From positions 55,335 to 119,334 of the forward strand of contig NZ_JAIQXU010000016.1 of assembly GCF_020166395.1 (NCBI RefSeq): DNA of 64,000 bases, given 5' to 3'. The position numbers and the translations under genes are program-made. Of the stretch, positions 43,697-52,096 are shown piece by piece. Below the pieces are notes generated by a model. The model saw only the letters and a program-made list of their open reading frames with translations, made no database searches and was not told the origin of the DNA. How positions within the stretch are numbered: position 1 is the first letter of the stretch; every line of letters begins with the position of its first letter. This stretch comes from Deinococcus betulae (GTDB lineage: Bacteria > Deinococcota > Deinococci > Deinococcales > Deinococcaceae).

Positions 43697-44875
43697 TCAA
43701 GGCGCCTGGACGATCCCCGCCCCCACATCTGCCGGGGCCAGACCGGGCACGGCGCGGGCGCGGCCCGTCAGCGCCGACCAGAGCGCCCGGCCGCTCAGGG
43801 CGGGGTTCCGCTCGGCATACAGGGCCGCCACCCCCGCCACATGCGGCGTCGCCATGCTGGTGCCACTGATCCGGTGCACGCCCCCGCCGGGCCAGGCACT
43901 CAGGATGCCCACCCCCGGCGCCGCCAGGTCCACCGCCCCAATCCCGTCCACGTTGCCGCAGGAAAAGGAGGCCACCCGGTCGCGGTGGTCCACGGCCGCC
44001 ACCCCCAGAATGGACGGACAGGCCGCCGGATCCTGCACCGGTGCGGTCCAGGTCGGCCGGTGACTGTCATTGCCGGTGGCCGCCACCATCAGGACGCCCT
44101 GGTCGAGCAGGCGGCGGGCGATCAGTTCATAGGGCGCGTTATACGGCACACCCGCCCCGCGAACCGAGCCCAGGCTCATCGAGAGGATCTCGGCCCCCTG
44201 ATCCACCGCCCAGTCAATCGCGTCAATGATCTGGTCATCGGTGCCGAATCCAGAGGCGTCCAGCACCTTGGCCACCAGGAGCGTCACGTCCGGGGCCACG
44301 CCGTACCGCCGGCCGCTGGCGGGCGTGGCACTCCCGGCAACGACGCCGGCGCAGTGGGTGCCGTGCCCGTGGAGATCGTCCGCCGTGGGTTCACTCGCGA
44401 CAAAACTCACGGCGTTGCCCGGCAGCACGGTCAGATCGGGATGAGACAGGTCCACCCCTGTGTCCAGCACCGCCACCTTGACCCCTCGGCCGGTGGGGGC
44501 GTCGCCCCCGGACTGGAGGCCGATCTGCGCGAAGGTGTCCTCGGTGGGCACGGCGTTCACCTGGGTGGCCTGGAGCTCTGGCCCTTCAGGGATGCGGCGC
44601 TCCTGATTGGGGAAGATGGCCAGCACATCGCCCAGAACCTGTAATTCACTGACCTGCCGGGCGTCTAGGGTGGCGGTGGCCACCCCCAGCGAACGGTAGA
44701 CCTGCGCCTGCACGCCACTGGCGGTGCTCAGCACAGCGCGGCTGCTGCGGGCACTGGGGCCTGGCAGGGGCTGGGCCTGAAGCACCTCGGTCAGCAGACG
44801 GACGTTTCCAGGCATCAGGTAGCGAAAGAGAATGATGTGGGTGGGCCGCGTGGGGATCAGGGCATCGTTGGTCAT
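43697..44875 (-). CDS. Subtilisin-like serine protease without signal peptide
   Basis: 392 residues. An N-terminal I9-like prodomain (about 12-92) is followed by the S8 catalytic domain: Asp138 (VAVLDTGVD), His171 (HGTHCAG) and Ser near 340 (SGTSMATPHVAG), with a TGND oxyanion segment. All catalytic residues are present. No signal peptide is visible, so it may act inside the cell or leave by another route. A good AAGGAG site precedes ATG 44875. Confidence 0.92.
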   Translation of the reverse strand: MTNDALIPTRPTHIILFRYLMPGNVRLLTEVLQAQPLPGPSARSSRAVLSTASGVQAQVYRSLGVATATLDARQVSELQVLGDVLAIFPNQERRIPEGPELQATQVNAVPTEDTFAQIGLQSGGDAPTGRGVKVAVLDTGVDLSHPDLTVLPGNAVSFVASEPTADDLHGHGTHCAGVVAGSATPASGRRYGVAPDVTLLVAKVLDASGFGTDDQIIDAIDWAVDQGAEILSMSLGSVRGAGVPYNAPYELIARRLLDQGVLMVAATGNDSHRPTWTAPVQDPAACPSILGVAAVDHRDRVASFSCGNVDGIGAVDLAAPGVGILSAWPGGGVHRISGTSMATPHVAGVAALYAERNPALSGRALWSALTGRARAVPGLAPADVGAGIVQAP

Positions 44876-44963
44876 GGCGCTCCTTGCGGATGGGGGAGAG
44901 GTGCCCCCGGCCCCAGCCTAGCGGGCGGGGCCAGGCGGGGCACCCGGCGAGGTGGACGGCGGC

Positions 44964-45224
44964 TCACGCCTGCAGGGCCGGAGACCGGTGCAGGACAAAA
45001 GCGATGGCGGCCAAGGTGGCGGTCTCCAGCCGCAGGTCCTGAACGCCGGGGAGGTGCCGGGCAGCGTCGCAGGCCACTTCAGCGGCTTCCCGCAGGGCGC
45101 CGGCGCGCAGGAGGGCCGTGACCTCACGCGTGTCGATCTGCGCGAGGTCGAGGTGGTCGCTGAGCCGGGTGACGGCGTCACGCAGCTGGGCGGGGTTCTC
45201 GGTCAGGGGCGTCCGGTGGGCCAT
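44964..45224 (-). CDS. Small helical protein
   Basis: 86 residues, nearly all helix (LRDAVTRLSDHLDLAQ), no known family. It starts at ATG 45224, 10 bases after a hairpin leader. It is the last gene of the leader-bearing series on this side. Confidence 0.62.
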   Translation of the reverse strand: MAHRTPLTENPAQLRDAVTRLSDHLDLAQIDTREVTALLRAGALREAAEVACDAARHLPGVQDLRLETATLAAIAFVLHRSPALQA

Positions 45225-45234
45225 GCCCGCCCCG

Positions 45235-45263
45235 CACGCCGGCGGCGCGGTGCTGCCGGTGTG
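45235..45263 (-). repeat. Hairpin leader L1
   Basis: CACGCCGGC pairs with GCCGGTGTG (one wobble) across an 11-base loop. On the minus strand it ends 10 bases before ATG 45224, with GGGGCGGGC between stem and start. Confidence 0.7.
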
Positions 45264-45374
45264 TCGTTTCGCCCTGGGCTCCCGGTACGTGCGGCACTTG
45301 GGGGCCGCTCCCCAGGTGTGTCGTACGGCGGTCTCCTGAGCAGAGGGCTGGACCCACCGAACGTCCAGCCCATC

Positions 45375-45812
45375 TCAAGGCCGGCAGGGGACGAGGACCG
45401 GGTCGTCCGGGTCAACGCCGTTGGCCACCGCCATGGCCCGGTAGGAGTCATGCAGGGCGTGACCGCCGTCGCTAAGCGGCCCCACGTCGCCCCGGAGGTG
45501 CATCAGGCGCGCGGCGAGGTTGTGGTCGGCCCCGCGCAGCAGGAAGCCCGCACACGGCCGGGGCCGGGCCGCGCCGGCCACGTGGCAGGCGAACACGCGG
45601 TCACTCATGTCGTACGCGGTCGGGGCGCTGTGGCGGAAGGCTTCAGCCGGAAACTCGCCGGTGGCGTCCACCCGCCAGGGGCAGGTGCGGCAGGGCGAGG
45701 GCCGGTGTGGGTGGCGGGCCCGGCCGTGCACTTCCACGACCTGGTGGTCCGGGCCGGCGGGCCGGATGTTCGTTACGCCAGCCGCGGCGGGATGGTCAGG
45801 GGTGGACGTCAT
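45375..45812 (-). CDS. DUF6283-like cysteine-rich protein
   Basis: 145 residues from ATG 45812. It has CRTCPWRVD (about 40), FACH (about 75) and CAGFLLRGADHN (about 90). These cysteine and histidine positions match the DUF6283 family, common in phages and plasmids of high-GC bacteria and probably metal-binding. Function is unknown. Confidence 0.72.
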   Translation of the reverse strand: MTSTPDHPAAAGVTNIRPAGPDHQVVEVHGRARHPHRPSPCRTCPWRVDATGEFPAEAFRHSAPTAYDMSDRVFACHVAGAARPRPCAGFLLRGADHNLAARLMHLRGDVGPLSDGGHALHDSYRAMAVANGVDPDDPVLVPCRP

Positions 45813-45820
45813 GCCCACAG

Positions 45821-45848
45821 CATCACCCGCGCCTGGGTGCGGGTGATG
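45821..45848 (-). repeat. Hairpin leader L2
   Basis: CATCACCCGC pairs perfectly with GCGGGTGATG (10 bp, 8-base loop), ending 8 bases before ATG 45812. Confidence 0.75.
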
Positions 45849-45861
45849 GGGCACCGGGAAC

Positions 45862-46353
45862 TTAGGGGCGGGTGGCCGCGCCGCGCCGCCAAGCCCAGTA
45901 CCCCGTGGCCACCTGAACGGCGTAGTGCGCCCAGGCCACGGCGAGCGCGCCCACCACGAACCGCCAGTTGCCCGTCATCCATGTGTTGTACAGCGCCCCG
46001 ATCAGGGCGAGGTACACCGCCCAGAGCGCCGGCAGGCCCATCAGCAATCCCAACAGCAGCTCGGCCATGCTCGGCGCTGGTCCGCCAGTGTTCCGGTTCC
46101 ACGTCAGCTGCGTGCTGCGACCAACGGTGCGACCAATCGCGACGGTGAGCACCGCGAACGCCGACATCACCGGCGTCCCAGCAGGATCAGGGAGCACCAG
46201 CGACAACGCGGCGGCACCAACCGCCATGGCCCCCATGAGCGCCATGACGCGGTGAAACCGCCAGTCCGTTCGGGGGTCGGCGTGAAACAGCGTGTGGCGC
46301 ACGTCGGGAATCAGTGGTAGAGCAGGATCCGGACCAGGCAGGGGGAGACGCAT
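45862..46353 (-). CDS. Membrane protein, function unknown
   Basis: 163 residues with about four hydrophobic segments (near 36-54, 62-74, 95-118 and 130-152). No family is recognised. It starts at ATG 46353. It lacks the hairpin leader seen before its neighbours. Confidence 0.62.
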   Translation of the reverse strand: MRLPLPGPDPALPLIPDVRHTLFHADPRTDWRFHRVMALMGAMAVGAAALSLVLPDPAGTPVMSAFAVLTVAIGRTVGRSTQLTWNRNTGGPAPSMAELLLGLLMGLPALWAVYLALIGALYNTWMTGNWRFVVGALAVAWAHYAVQVATGYWAWRRGAATRP

Positions 46354-46401
46354 GCCGCAGATACGCGAGGTCAGTGCGGAGGGTTTCCGCCCCGCTCCGC
46401 C

Positions 46402-46818
46402 TCACCAGGCACCCACAGCCGTGACCTGCGCCGTCAGGTGCCGGATGCGGGCCAGCACCCCTGCGTCGGCCGCGTCCTGACGCGCGGTGGCGTCCCACCA
46501 CCGCTGATCGTCGCCGATCACCAGGGCGATATCCCGCACCTGAATGCCCCCGCTTACCAGGTCCACGTCACCCCGCACCAGCAGCACGTCCTGGCCGCTG
46601 GCCAGCAGCTGGCGTAGGGCCGCGCCGGTCACCGGCCCATCCGGCAACGGGACACCGGCCTCTCCGGGGCGGCTCACGACCGCGCCCTGCAGGGGGCCGC
46701 TGTACGCCCCAGGCACGCCGTGCACCTGCCGGTTGAGGCACTGATCGTTCAGCAGGCCGTACGCCTCCGCCAGATCGGGGCACAGGAGGCGGGGCCGGCA
46801 GTGGAAGGTGGTCGCCAT
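46402..46818 (-). CDS. Hypothetical protein
   Basis: 138 residues. The N-terminal half has three cysteines (FHCRPRLLC, QCLN). The C-terminal half looks alpha/beta with VRGDVDLVSGG and LVIGDDQRWW. It is not recognised. It starts at ATG 46818, after a perfect 11-bp leader hairpin. Confidence 0.6.
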   Translation of the reverse strand: MATTFHCRPRLLCPDLAEAYGLLNDQCLNRQVHGVPGAYSGPLQGAVVSRPGEAGVPLPDGPVTGAALRQLLASGQDVLLVRGDVDLVSGGIQVRDIALVIGDDQRWWDATARQDAADAGVLARIRHLTAQVTAVGAW

Positions 46819-46828
46819 GCCTGGCCTG

Positions 46829-46857
46829 CACCCGGCGGGCGCCCTTCCCGCCGGGTG
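46829..46857 (-). repeat. Hairpin leader L3
   Basis: CACCCGGCGGG pairs perfectly with CCCGCCGGGTG (11 bp, 7-base loop), ending 10 bases before ATG 46818. It fills most of the gap from the stop at 46873. Confidence 0.85.
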
Positions 46858-46872
46858 TCGGTGCGCCCCCGC

Positions 46873-47064
46873 TCAGCCCGCCCAGACCAGGCGGCGGGTG
46901 AGGGGGTCCACGACAAACTGCCGGGCACAGGCCTCGCCCACCGCCTCGGGATAGGTCTGGGCCGACGACAGCGTGAAAGTCTGGTGGGCGCCGGGCGCGG
47001 ACACGTCCAGGTCCCAGTCGCCCTGAACGTAGTGGCCTTCGGGAAGGGGCAGCAAAAGGGTCAT
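46873..47064 (-). CDS. 63-residue hypothetical protein
   Basis: A short beta-rich protein (HYVQGDWDLDVSAPG) ending FVVDPLTRRLVWAG. No family is recognised. It sits between two hairpin leaders, which supports its reality. Confidence 0.55.
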   Translation of the reverse strand: MTLLLPLPEGHYVQGDWDLDVSAPGAHQTFTLSSAQTYPEAVGEACARQFVVDPLTRRLVWAG

Positions 47065-47076
47065 GCCGGCCCCGCT

Positions 47077-47096
47077 CCGCTGGCCGACGCCAGCGG
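47077..47096 (-). repeat. Hairpin leader L4
   Basis: CCGCTGGC pairs perfectly with GCCAGCGG across CGAC, ending 12 bases before ATG 47064; GGGGCCGGC lies between. Confidence 0.75.
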
Positions 47097-47101
47097 TGAC
47101 G

Positions 47102-47161
47102 TCATTCCCGGCGAATCTGAGCTGGCAGAGCCACGACAGTCTGGCGGCAGTTGGGGGTCAT
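47102..47161 (-). CDS. Possible 19-residue micro-ORF
   Basis: ATG 47161 opens MTPNCRQTVVALPAQIRRE and stops. It is kept because it has the same GGGGCCGGCATGAC start context and a leader-type stem upstream (about 47174-47195), and it lies between two leader-bearing genes. It could equally be a remnant. Confidence 0.35.
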   Translation of the reverse strand: MTPNCRQTVVALPAQIRRE

Positions 47162-47173
47162 GCCGGCCCCGCC

Positions 47174-47195
47174 ACCTACCGCCCAGGGGCGGGTG
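47174..47195 (-). repeat. Hairpin leader L5
   Basis: CAC-CTA-CCGCC pairs with GGCGG-GTG, with a three-base bulge. It lies between the stop at 47204 and the micro-ORF start at 47161. Confidence 0.55.
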
Positions 47196-47203
47196 ACCGA
47201 TCC

Positions 47204-47503
47204 TCACGGCCCACGGCCCTCTTCAACCGGGGCCGCCGCCTCCGGATCACGCAGCCGCGCCCGGCCCGCGTCGGTCAGGGTGAAGTTGAACCGTGGCCGC
47301 CCGTAGGTGAAGCGGTCGGGGTGATCGCCCCGGACGACGTACCCCCGCGCAAGTGCCAGGTTCAGCACGCGCAGAATGTCGGATTTGCGCACCTTCAGGA
47401 GGGGGTGCAGCTGCGCGGTGTCGCTCGTGCCGCCGGCATCGACCAGGGCCTGGAGCACTTGCCGCTCGAGGCGGCCCGGTTTCGTCTTGGGGTCATGGGT
47501 CAT
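47204..47503 (-). CDS. Winged-helix-like DNA-binding protein
   Basis: 99 residues from ATG 47503. The order RLERQVLQALVDAGGTSD, KSDILRVLNLALARGYV, then FNFTLTDAGRARL is the helix, recognition helix and wing pattern of small winged-helix regulators. It is likely a plasmid-encoded regulator. It is preceded by hairpin L6. Confidence 0.68.
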   Translation of the reverse strand: MTHDPKTKPGRLERQVLQALVDAGGTSDTAQLHPLLKVRKSDILRVLNLALARGYVVRGDHPDRFTYGRPRFNFTLTDAGRARLRDPEAAAPVEEGRGP

Positions 47504-47516
47504 GCCCGCCTCCGGT

Positions 47517-47534
47517 CCCCAGCCGGGGCTGGGG
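47517..47534 (-). repeat. Hairpin leader L6
   Basis: CCCCAGC-CGGG-GCTGGGG, a 7-bp perfect stem, 13 bases before ATG 47503. Confidence 0.7.
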
Positions 47535-47547
47535 TGTCGCTCCGGCC

Positions 47548-48360
47548 TCAGGCGGCCGCGCTGCCCAGGCGCTCGGCCAGCACCGCCGGGCTCGTCAGCG
47601 CCCCCCACACGGCGCGGGCCACCTGGAGCCGGTCGGTCTCGGTCAGCCGCAGGTCCACCCCGTCGCCCCACACCTCGGCCCGGAGGGTCTGGCAAGCCGG
47701 ATCAAACAGCACCCGCGCGCCGGTGTCGTCCGCGTCGGTGTCCTCGCCTTCAAACGGCTGGTCTTGCCACAGGGCCTGCGCCAACTGCGCCGCCTGCTGG
47801 GCGTCCACCCCACCCTGCGCCTGTTCGTCCGCGCCCACGACCACCGTCAGCACAAGCGAGGTGTGGTCGGCCAGCAGGCCGCCCCCCTGCGCGTGGTGGA
47901 CCGCCAGGGTCTCGCCGCTGCTCAGGGTCACGGGGGTGCCCGCCGGCGGCAGCACCTGGTCCAGCAGGCACAGCAGCATCCGGGACAGGCGCCCGAGCAG
48001 CGCCGGTGAGCGCGACTCGGCCAGCCCCCGGGTGGCCCCCACCTTGTCCGGCTGCACGTGCAGGTGGACCGCCCGCACCGTGAACGCCGCCGCCTCATGG
48101 TCGCCTTCAAAGACCACCACGTCGGCGCCCTGGCGCAGCGCCCGCTGAATGTCTGTGCCTGGCCGGGCCGATTGGAGCGCGCCGCTGGCGCTGCGCCGGG
48201 TTAGCGCGAGCGGCTGCACGGCGTCGCCCCGGATCTGGCAGGCCAGCCGGAAGGGCGCGGCGGGCGTGCCGGGCAGGGTGAGGTGAAGATCCTGGTTTTC
48301 CAGCAGGGCGGGCTTCACGCTGAGCGTCACGTCGGGGGCTAGCAGAACCGTTCGGGGCAT
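47548..48360 (-). CDS. Hypothetical protein
   Basis: 270 residues. The N-terminal 80 are beta-rich (TVLLAPDVTLSVKP), the middle has long strands (ADVVVFEGDHEAAAFTV), and the C-terminus is helical (DRLQVARAVWGALTSP). No family is recognised. It starts at ATG 48360 and lies between leaders L6 and L7. Confidence 0.62.
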   Translation of the reverse strand: MPRTVLLAPDVTLSVKPALLENQDLHLTLPGTPAAPFRLACQIRGDAVQPLALTRRSASGALQSARPGTDIQRALRQGADVVVFEGDHEAAAFTVRAVHLHVQPDKVGATRGLAESRSPALLGRLSRMLLCLLDQVLPPAGTPVTLSSGETLAVHHAQGGGLLADHTSLVLTVVVGADEQAQGGVDAQQAAQLAQALWQDQPFEGEDTDADDTGARVLFDPACQTLRAEVWGDGVDLRLTETDRLQVARAVWGALTSPAVLAERLGSAAA

Positions 48361-48370
48361 GGCCGCGCCG

Positions 48371-48394
48371 CACCCGGCCGCCGCGCGGCGGGTG
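48371..48394 (-). repeat. Hairpin leader L7
   Basis: CACCC/GGGTG followed by GCCGC/GCGGC with one bulged base, ending 10 bases before ATG 48360. The upstream flank is GGGCCGGGAGAAACG, directly after the stop at 48410. Confidence 0.78.
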
Positions 48395-48409
48395 TCGTTT
48401 CTCCCGGCC

Positions 48410-48901
48410 CTACAGCCGTGTCCAGGTCAGAGGAATGCGGTCGGCCACCAGATGCAGGGCCTGCGCCGCCCAGTACCCGGCGCCGGCCGCCGCCAGCACC
48501 CCAGGGCGGCGCAGGTCGGCCGGCACGGTCAGCGGCGGCCAGGCCCCACCGGCAGCCTCCCAGAGCACCCTCACCAGCAGCGCCAGCAGGCCCAGCACGG
48601 TCCCGATGTAGCCCAGGCGAATCAGGGGCCCCCGCACCCAGGTGTGGCTCACCCCCCGGTGTTTGCTGACGCTCAGCAGCGGCCACCAGAGCCACCCCAG
48701 CGGGCCCCAGGCGCGCTGGGCGTCGACGCGCACGTGGGCCATATCGAGGTCCGGCGTAATGAGCACGGTGCCGCAGAAGACCCCGGTGAACACCGCCAGC
48801 GCCTCTGGACTGGTGAGCGGCACGCCCAGCAGCCCGGCGGCGGCCGCGCCAGCAGTCATGACCCCAGCATTGATGAGGGTATGGATGCGCCCACTCGGCA
48901 T
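48410..48901 (-). CDS. DUF2227-like putative metal-binding membrane protein
   Basis: 163 residues. It begins MPSGRIHTLIN, then has TPDLDMAHVR (about 50), WLWWPLLSVSKHRGVSHTW (about 72-90) and several membrane segments. The H...D-D...HR..SH pattern is that of DUF2227 proteins, thought to bind metal at the membrane. Its function is not established. It starts at ATG 48901, directly before the second acyltransferase's stop. Confidence 0.75.
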   Translation of the reverse strand: MPSGRIHTLINAGVMTAGAAAAGLLGVPLTSPEALAVFTGVFCGTVLITPDLDMAHVRVDAQRAWGPLGWLWWPLLSVSKHRGVSHTWVRGPLIRLGYIGTVLGLLALLVRVLWEAAGGAWPPLTVPADLRRPGVLAAAGAGYWAAQALHLVADRIPLTWTRL

Positions 48902-48904
48902 CCC

Positions 48905-49957
48905 TCAGGCCACCGTCTGGGCAGGAACAGGAGAGGATGGAGACAGGCGGCGCACCATGGGCTGCTCAAGGTAGCGGTGAATCAGCAGGGCGGCAAGGGC
49001 GCAGCCCGGCAGGGCCAGGACCGCGCCTACGGCCGGCGGCCACCCCAGGCGGCTGCCCAGCACCGCGCCGGTCAGCAGCAGCGGAAAGTGGCTCGCGTAC
49101 AGGCTGTAACTCACGCGCCCCAACCACTGCGCGGCGGGGGCGGCCAACAGGCGCCCCGCGGCGCCGCTCGTCAGGGCCAGCACCACCAGCGCGGCCCCGG
49201 GGGCCGTGAGGTACCGGACGAAGGGGTCGTCACTTCCCGTGACGTGCCGCTGCAGCAGCACCCCGAGACCCAGCAGGAGGCCCGGCAGGGCCGCCCATTG
49301 GGGGAGGCGCCAGGCGCGGCGGGCCAGCACGGCCCCCAGCAGGAACAGCGGGAGGTACAGCGCCTGGGTCCAGCCGTGCAGCGCCGCCGAGACCGCGCAG
49401 GGGAGGAGCAGGGCCAGCGTCCAGGGCCACCGGGCGGCTTTGGTCAGGAGCGGCATGAGCAGCGCCGCCTGCACCTCGACCACGAGCGTCCAGAGCGGCG
49501 GGTTCAGGCGGTTGGCGTCCAGGGCGGGCAGGCTGAGCGTCAGCGCCCCCCAGAGGTCCTGGGGGCTCAGCGCCTGGCGCAGATGATCGGTGACCAGCAG
49601 GCTGAAGCCCGGCGGCGCGGCCTGTGCGGCCTGCCGCGCCAGGAGCCCCAGGCCGACGGCGGCGTAGGCCACGGGGGCCAGCCGGGCCCAGCGGCGCTGC
49701 AGGTAGGCCCCCACCTGCGGGCGGCGCACCAGACTCCGGGCGACCACAAATCCACTGAGCACGAAGAACAGGTCGACGGCCGGCGCCCCCAGGTGCCAGA
49801 GGGCAAATTCAGCAGGCGTCGGGGCCCGCGGGCCCCAGGGCACGTAGGTCAGTGCGGCGATGTGGCTGAGGACCACGGCCAGCGCGGCCAGGCCACGGGC
49901 GCCGTCCAGACCAGGGTCCCGCGCCGCCGCAGGGAGAGGAGCAGACAGGGCGCACAT
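48905..49957 (-). CDS. Acyltransferase family 3 membrane protein, second copy
   Basis: 350 residues, paralogous to 35840-36883: [16 protein letters not shown] near residue 17 and FFVLSGFVV near 60, with about ten membrane segments. It is likely to acylate a surface glycan. It is divergent from the two-domain HTH gene at 50064; the 106-base gap probably holds both promoters. Confidence 0.87.
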   Translation of the reverse strand: MCALSAPLPAAARDPGLDGARGLAALAVVLSHIAALTYVPWGPRAPTPAEFALWHLGAPAVDLFFVLSGFVVARSLVRRPQVGAYLQRRWARLAPVAYAAVGLGLLARQAAQAAPPGFSLLVTDHLRQALSPQDLWGALTLSLPALDANRLNPPLWTLVVEVQAALLMPLLTKAARWPWTLALLLPCAVSAALHGWTQALYLPLFLLGAVLARRAWRLPQWAALPGLLLGLGVLLQRHVTGSDDPFVRYLTAPGAALVVLALTSGAAGRLLAAPAAQWLGRVSYSLYASHFPLLLTGAVLGSRLGWPPAVGAVLALPGCALAALLIHRYLEQPMVRRLSPSSPVPAQTVA

Positions 49958-50063
49958 GGCAACAGCGTGGAGGCGCGAGGGTCAGAACAGGTAGAGTGTG
50001 CGCCAAACACGGTTGAGGGGTGAGGGAGTGGTGAGTCGAGACGGGATGAGGGAGGCTGTGACC

Positions 50064-50531
50064 ATGGAGTTGGAGCAGGAAGCCTGGCGGGCGCTGGCAC
50101 TGGCGCGCGTCTTTATGCATGACGCGCCGCCCCTCGTCGAGGTGGACGATCTGGCGGCCATGGTGGACTGCCCCCGGGCCGACCTGGAGCCGGTCCTGGC
50201 CCACCTGGAAGAGCAGCGGCTCGTGCTGATTCAGCTGCGGCCAGGCCGCGTCATGGGCAGCGCCTTTGTCACGCAGGACGGCCTGAGCCGCTGGGTTCAG
50301 CAGCAACTGGCGGCCGCGCAGGAGCCGCTGCCCGGCTTCCGCGCCCTGGCGGCCCGGATTGAGCGCTGCCTCCAGCGCACCCCTTTCTGGTCCACCGAAG
50401 TCCTCGCGGCGGAACTCAATGTGGCCGTCTCCCCTCTGACCGCGCAGCTGCGGGTCATGGAAGCGGCCGGCACCCTGAAAACCAACAAGCAAGGGGGCGG
50501 CGTCATCCTGAGTGTGACGCCGCCCGCCTGA
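50064..50531 (+). CDS. Two-domain winged-helix-like protein
   Basis: 155 residues from ATG 50064, chosen for the GGGAGG site eight bases upstream. Residues 5-70 and 88-150 each look like a winged helix (VDDLAAMVDCPRADLEPVL; WSTEVLAAELNVAVSPLTA). It is one of the few plus-strand genes in the region and faces the acyltransferase gene, so it could regulate it. Confidence 0.65.
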   Translation: MELEQEAWRALALARVFMHDAPPLVEVDDLAAMVDCPRADLEPVLAHLEEQRLVLIQLRPGRVMGSAFVTQDGLSRWVQQQLAAAQEPLPGFRALAARIERCLQRTPFWSTEVLAAELNVAVSPLTAQLRVMEAAGTLKTNKQGGGVILSVTPPA

Positions 50532-50549
50532 GGGTCGATCCAGACAACA

Positions 50550-51002
50550 TCAGTGCAGCCAGAAATCGGGACGCCGCTCAGCCTTCTGGTCCAGTTCGCG
50601 GGTCGACACCGGCCCACAGATGGATCTGAGGCTGGCCAGGACACCGGCCAGCGGCGCCGCTGACTGACCGGCCGCGGCCGCCAGGAGCATTCTCACCTCG
50701 TCCACGCCCTGCGGCAGGTCGAGCCAGGCACGCCCGCGCCAGAGGCGCACCCCCGCGTCCAGGCTGACCAGTCCCGCGTCGTGGTGCGCCTGGTCCAGCA
50801 GGTGCAGGGGCGTGCCCGGCCCGGCGAGAATGGCCAGGGCCACCTGCTCAGGCCGCAGCAGGGTGGCCACGGCGCCCTGGCTGACCACCAGCAGGCCCAG
50901 GGCGTGGCGGGCCTGCACGTGCGCCGCCACGACGGTTGGTCCTGCTCCCGCTGCCGACAGGGCAAAGCCTTGACCGTTCAGCGCCCTCAGGGATGGGTTC
51001 AT
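50550..51002 (-). CDS. Hypothetical protein
   Basis: 150 residues, soluble, no recognised family. A central strand/helix pattern (HALGLLVVSQGAVATLLR) and the ending DQKAERRPDFWLH are its only notable features. It is convergent with the gene at 50064. Confidence 0.58.
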   Translation of the reverse strand: MNPSLRALNGQGFALSAAGAGPTVVAAHVQARHALGLLVVSQGAVATLLRPEQVALAILAGPGTPLHLLDQAHHDAGLVSLDAGVRLWRGRAWLDLPQGVDEVRMLLAAAAGQSAAPLAGVLASLRSICGPVSTRELDQKAERRPDFWLH

Positions 51003-51012
51003 GGCCCAGACC

Positions 51013-51360
51013 CTACTGGCGCGGGGGTTGGCCGGGCCGGTCCCCCACCAGCGCCAGACTCAGGCTCAGCGCGGCCAGGTACCAGACCAGGGCGTCCAGA
51101 AGGGCGGCGCCGTGCGTGGTGGCGGCGCCGCCGTTCAGCGCCGCCAGCCCCGCCGCCAGCAGGCTCCAGGTGGCCCCCAGGCGCCGGTTGAGCCAGCGGC
51201 AGGCCAGCGACAGGCCGAGCAGCACCAGCACCTGCTGCTCGGCGTCCAGGGTGACGGTCCTGAGCGCCGCGGCGATGGGCCACAGCAGGAGGCCCGGCAG
51301 AATCAGGATCCGGATGAAGCCCACGTGGGGCCGGTCGGGCGCGGCGGTGATCGGGGTCAT
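51013..51360 (-). CDS. Small membrane protein
   Basis: 115 residues with about four hydrophobic segments (near 17-36, 45-56, 64-80 and 84-104). No family is recognised. It starts at ATG 51360, after hairpin L8. Confidence 0.6.
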   Translation of the reverse strand: MTPITAAPDRPHVGFIRILILPGLLLWPIAAALRTVTLDAEQQVLVLLGLSLACRWLNRRLGATWSLLAAGLAALNGGAATTHGAALLDALVWYLAALSLSLALVGDRPGQPPRQ

Positions 51361-51370
51361 GCCGGCCCTG

Positions 51371-51401
51371 CACCTCGGGCGGCGGGGTTCCGCCCGGGGT
51401 G
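51371..51401 (-). repeat. Hairpin leader L8
   Basis: A 12-bp stem, CACCTCGGGCGG with CCGCCCGGGGTG (one wobble), 10 bases before ATG 51360. Upstream flank GGCGGGAGAACGGT. Confidence 0.85.
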
Positions 51402-51420
51402 ACCGTTCTCCCGCCGCCCG

Positions 51421-51858
51421 TCAGCGCGCGTACACCACGGGCGCAAACGCCACGAACCCTGGGCCCGCCCCCGCCCGCCGCAGCAGCGTGACGTCTTCCG
51501 GCCACAGGTCGCCGTCCGGCGTGGCCGCCACGATGCGGGCAGTGACCGACTGGTCATCCCAGAGCAGCTCCAGCAGCAGGCCCGGCACAGTGGCTGAACG
51601 GCCGCCTGGGCCGCCGTCCACCAGCGTCGGGATGACCCGCGCCGCCGCCCACCGGTCCACGTCCTCCCAGGCCCCCTGATCGGCCGCCGCCGCCACGCGC
51701 GCCTGCCGGTAGCGCTCCAGGTGACTCAGGGCCGCTTGATAGGCAGGCTGCGGCTGGGCCGGCGTGTAGGGCGGCTCCACGGGGGACATGCCGGGGATAG
51801 GCTCGCCGAAGGTCAGGCGGGCCAGGGCGTGGGGCGGGCTGGACATCGGTAGGGTCAT
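51421..51858 (-). CDS. Hypothetical protein
   Basis: 145 residues. The middle is helical (AYQAALSHLERYRQARVAAA), then a beta-rich end (SVTARIVAATPDGDLW). It is not recognised. ATG 51858 follows hairpin L9. Confidence 0.6.
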   Translation of the reverse strand: MTLPMSSPPHALARLTFGEPIPGMSPVEPPYTPAQPQPAYQAALSHLERYRQARVAAAADQGAWEDVDRWAAARVIPTLVDGGPGGRSATVPGLLLELLWDDQSVTARIVAATPDGDLWPEDVTLLRRAGAGPGFVAFAPVVYAR

Positions 51859-51868
51859 GCCCGCCCCG

Positions 51869-51896
51869 CACCGTGGGCCCCTGGCGCCCAGCGGTG
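51869..51896 (-). repeat. Hairpin leader L9
   Basis: CACCGTGGGC pairs with GCCCA-(G)-CGGTG, 10 bp with one bulge, 10 bases before ATG 51858. Confidence 0.8.
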
Positions 51897-51912
51897 TCGG
51901 TGCTCCCCGCCT

Positions 51913-52095
51913 TCAGTGCAGGGTGGCGGGCGGCAGCAAGAAGCGCAGGCAGTGGACGTAGAGCAGCAGCTCCGCGTCGGACTGGGCCGACGCGATCAGT
52001 GGGCCCAGGTGGCTGAGCTGATGCGCGGTCCACGCGTCCACCTGCTCGATGTCGTGGCTGAGCCGCTCCAGATAATGAATGCGCGCCGGCAACAA
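51913..52095 (-). CDS. 60-residue helical protein
   Basis: A single helical bundle-like peptide (RIHYLERLSHDIEQVDAW), no known family. It follows the next upstream gene by one base. Confidence 0.55.
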   Translation of the reverse strand: MLPARIHYLERLSHDIEQVDAWTAHQLSHLGPLIASAQSDAELLLYVHCLRFLLPPATLH

Positions 52096-52096
52096 C

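Noticed and set aside
48359..50023. Plus-strand 554-codon frame
   Set aside because: Antisense to the DUF2227-like and acyltransferase genes; composition is typical of a shadow.
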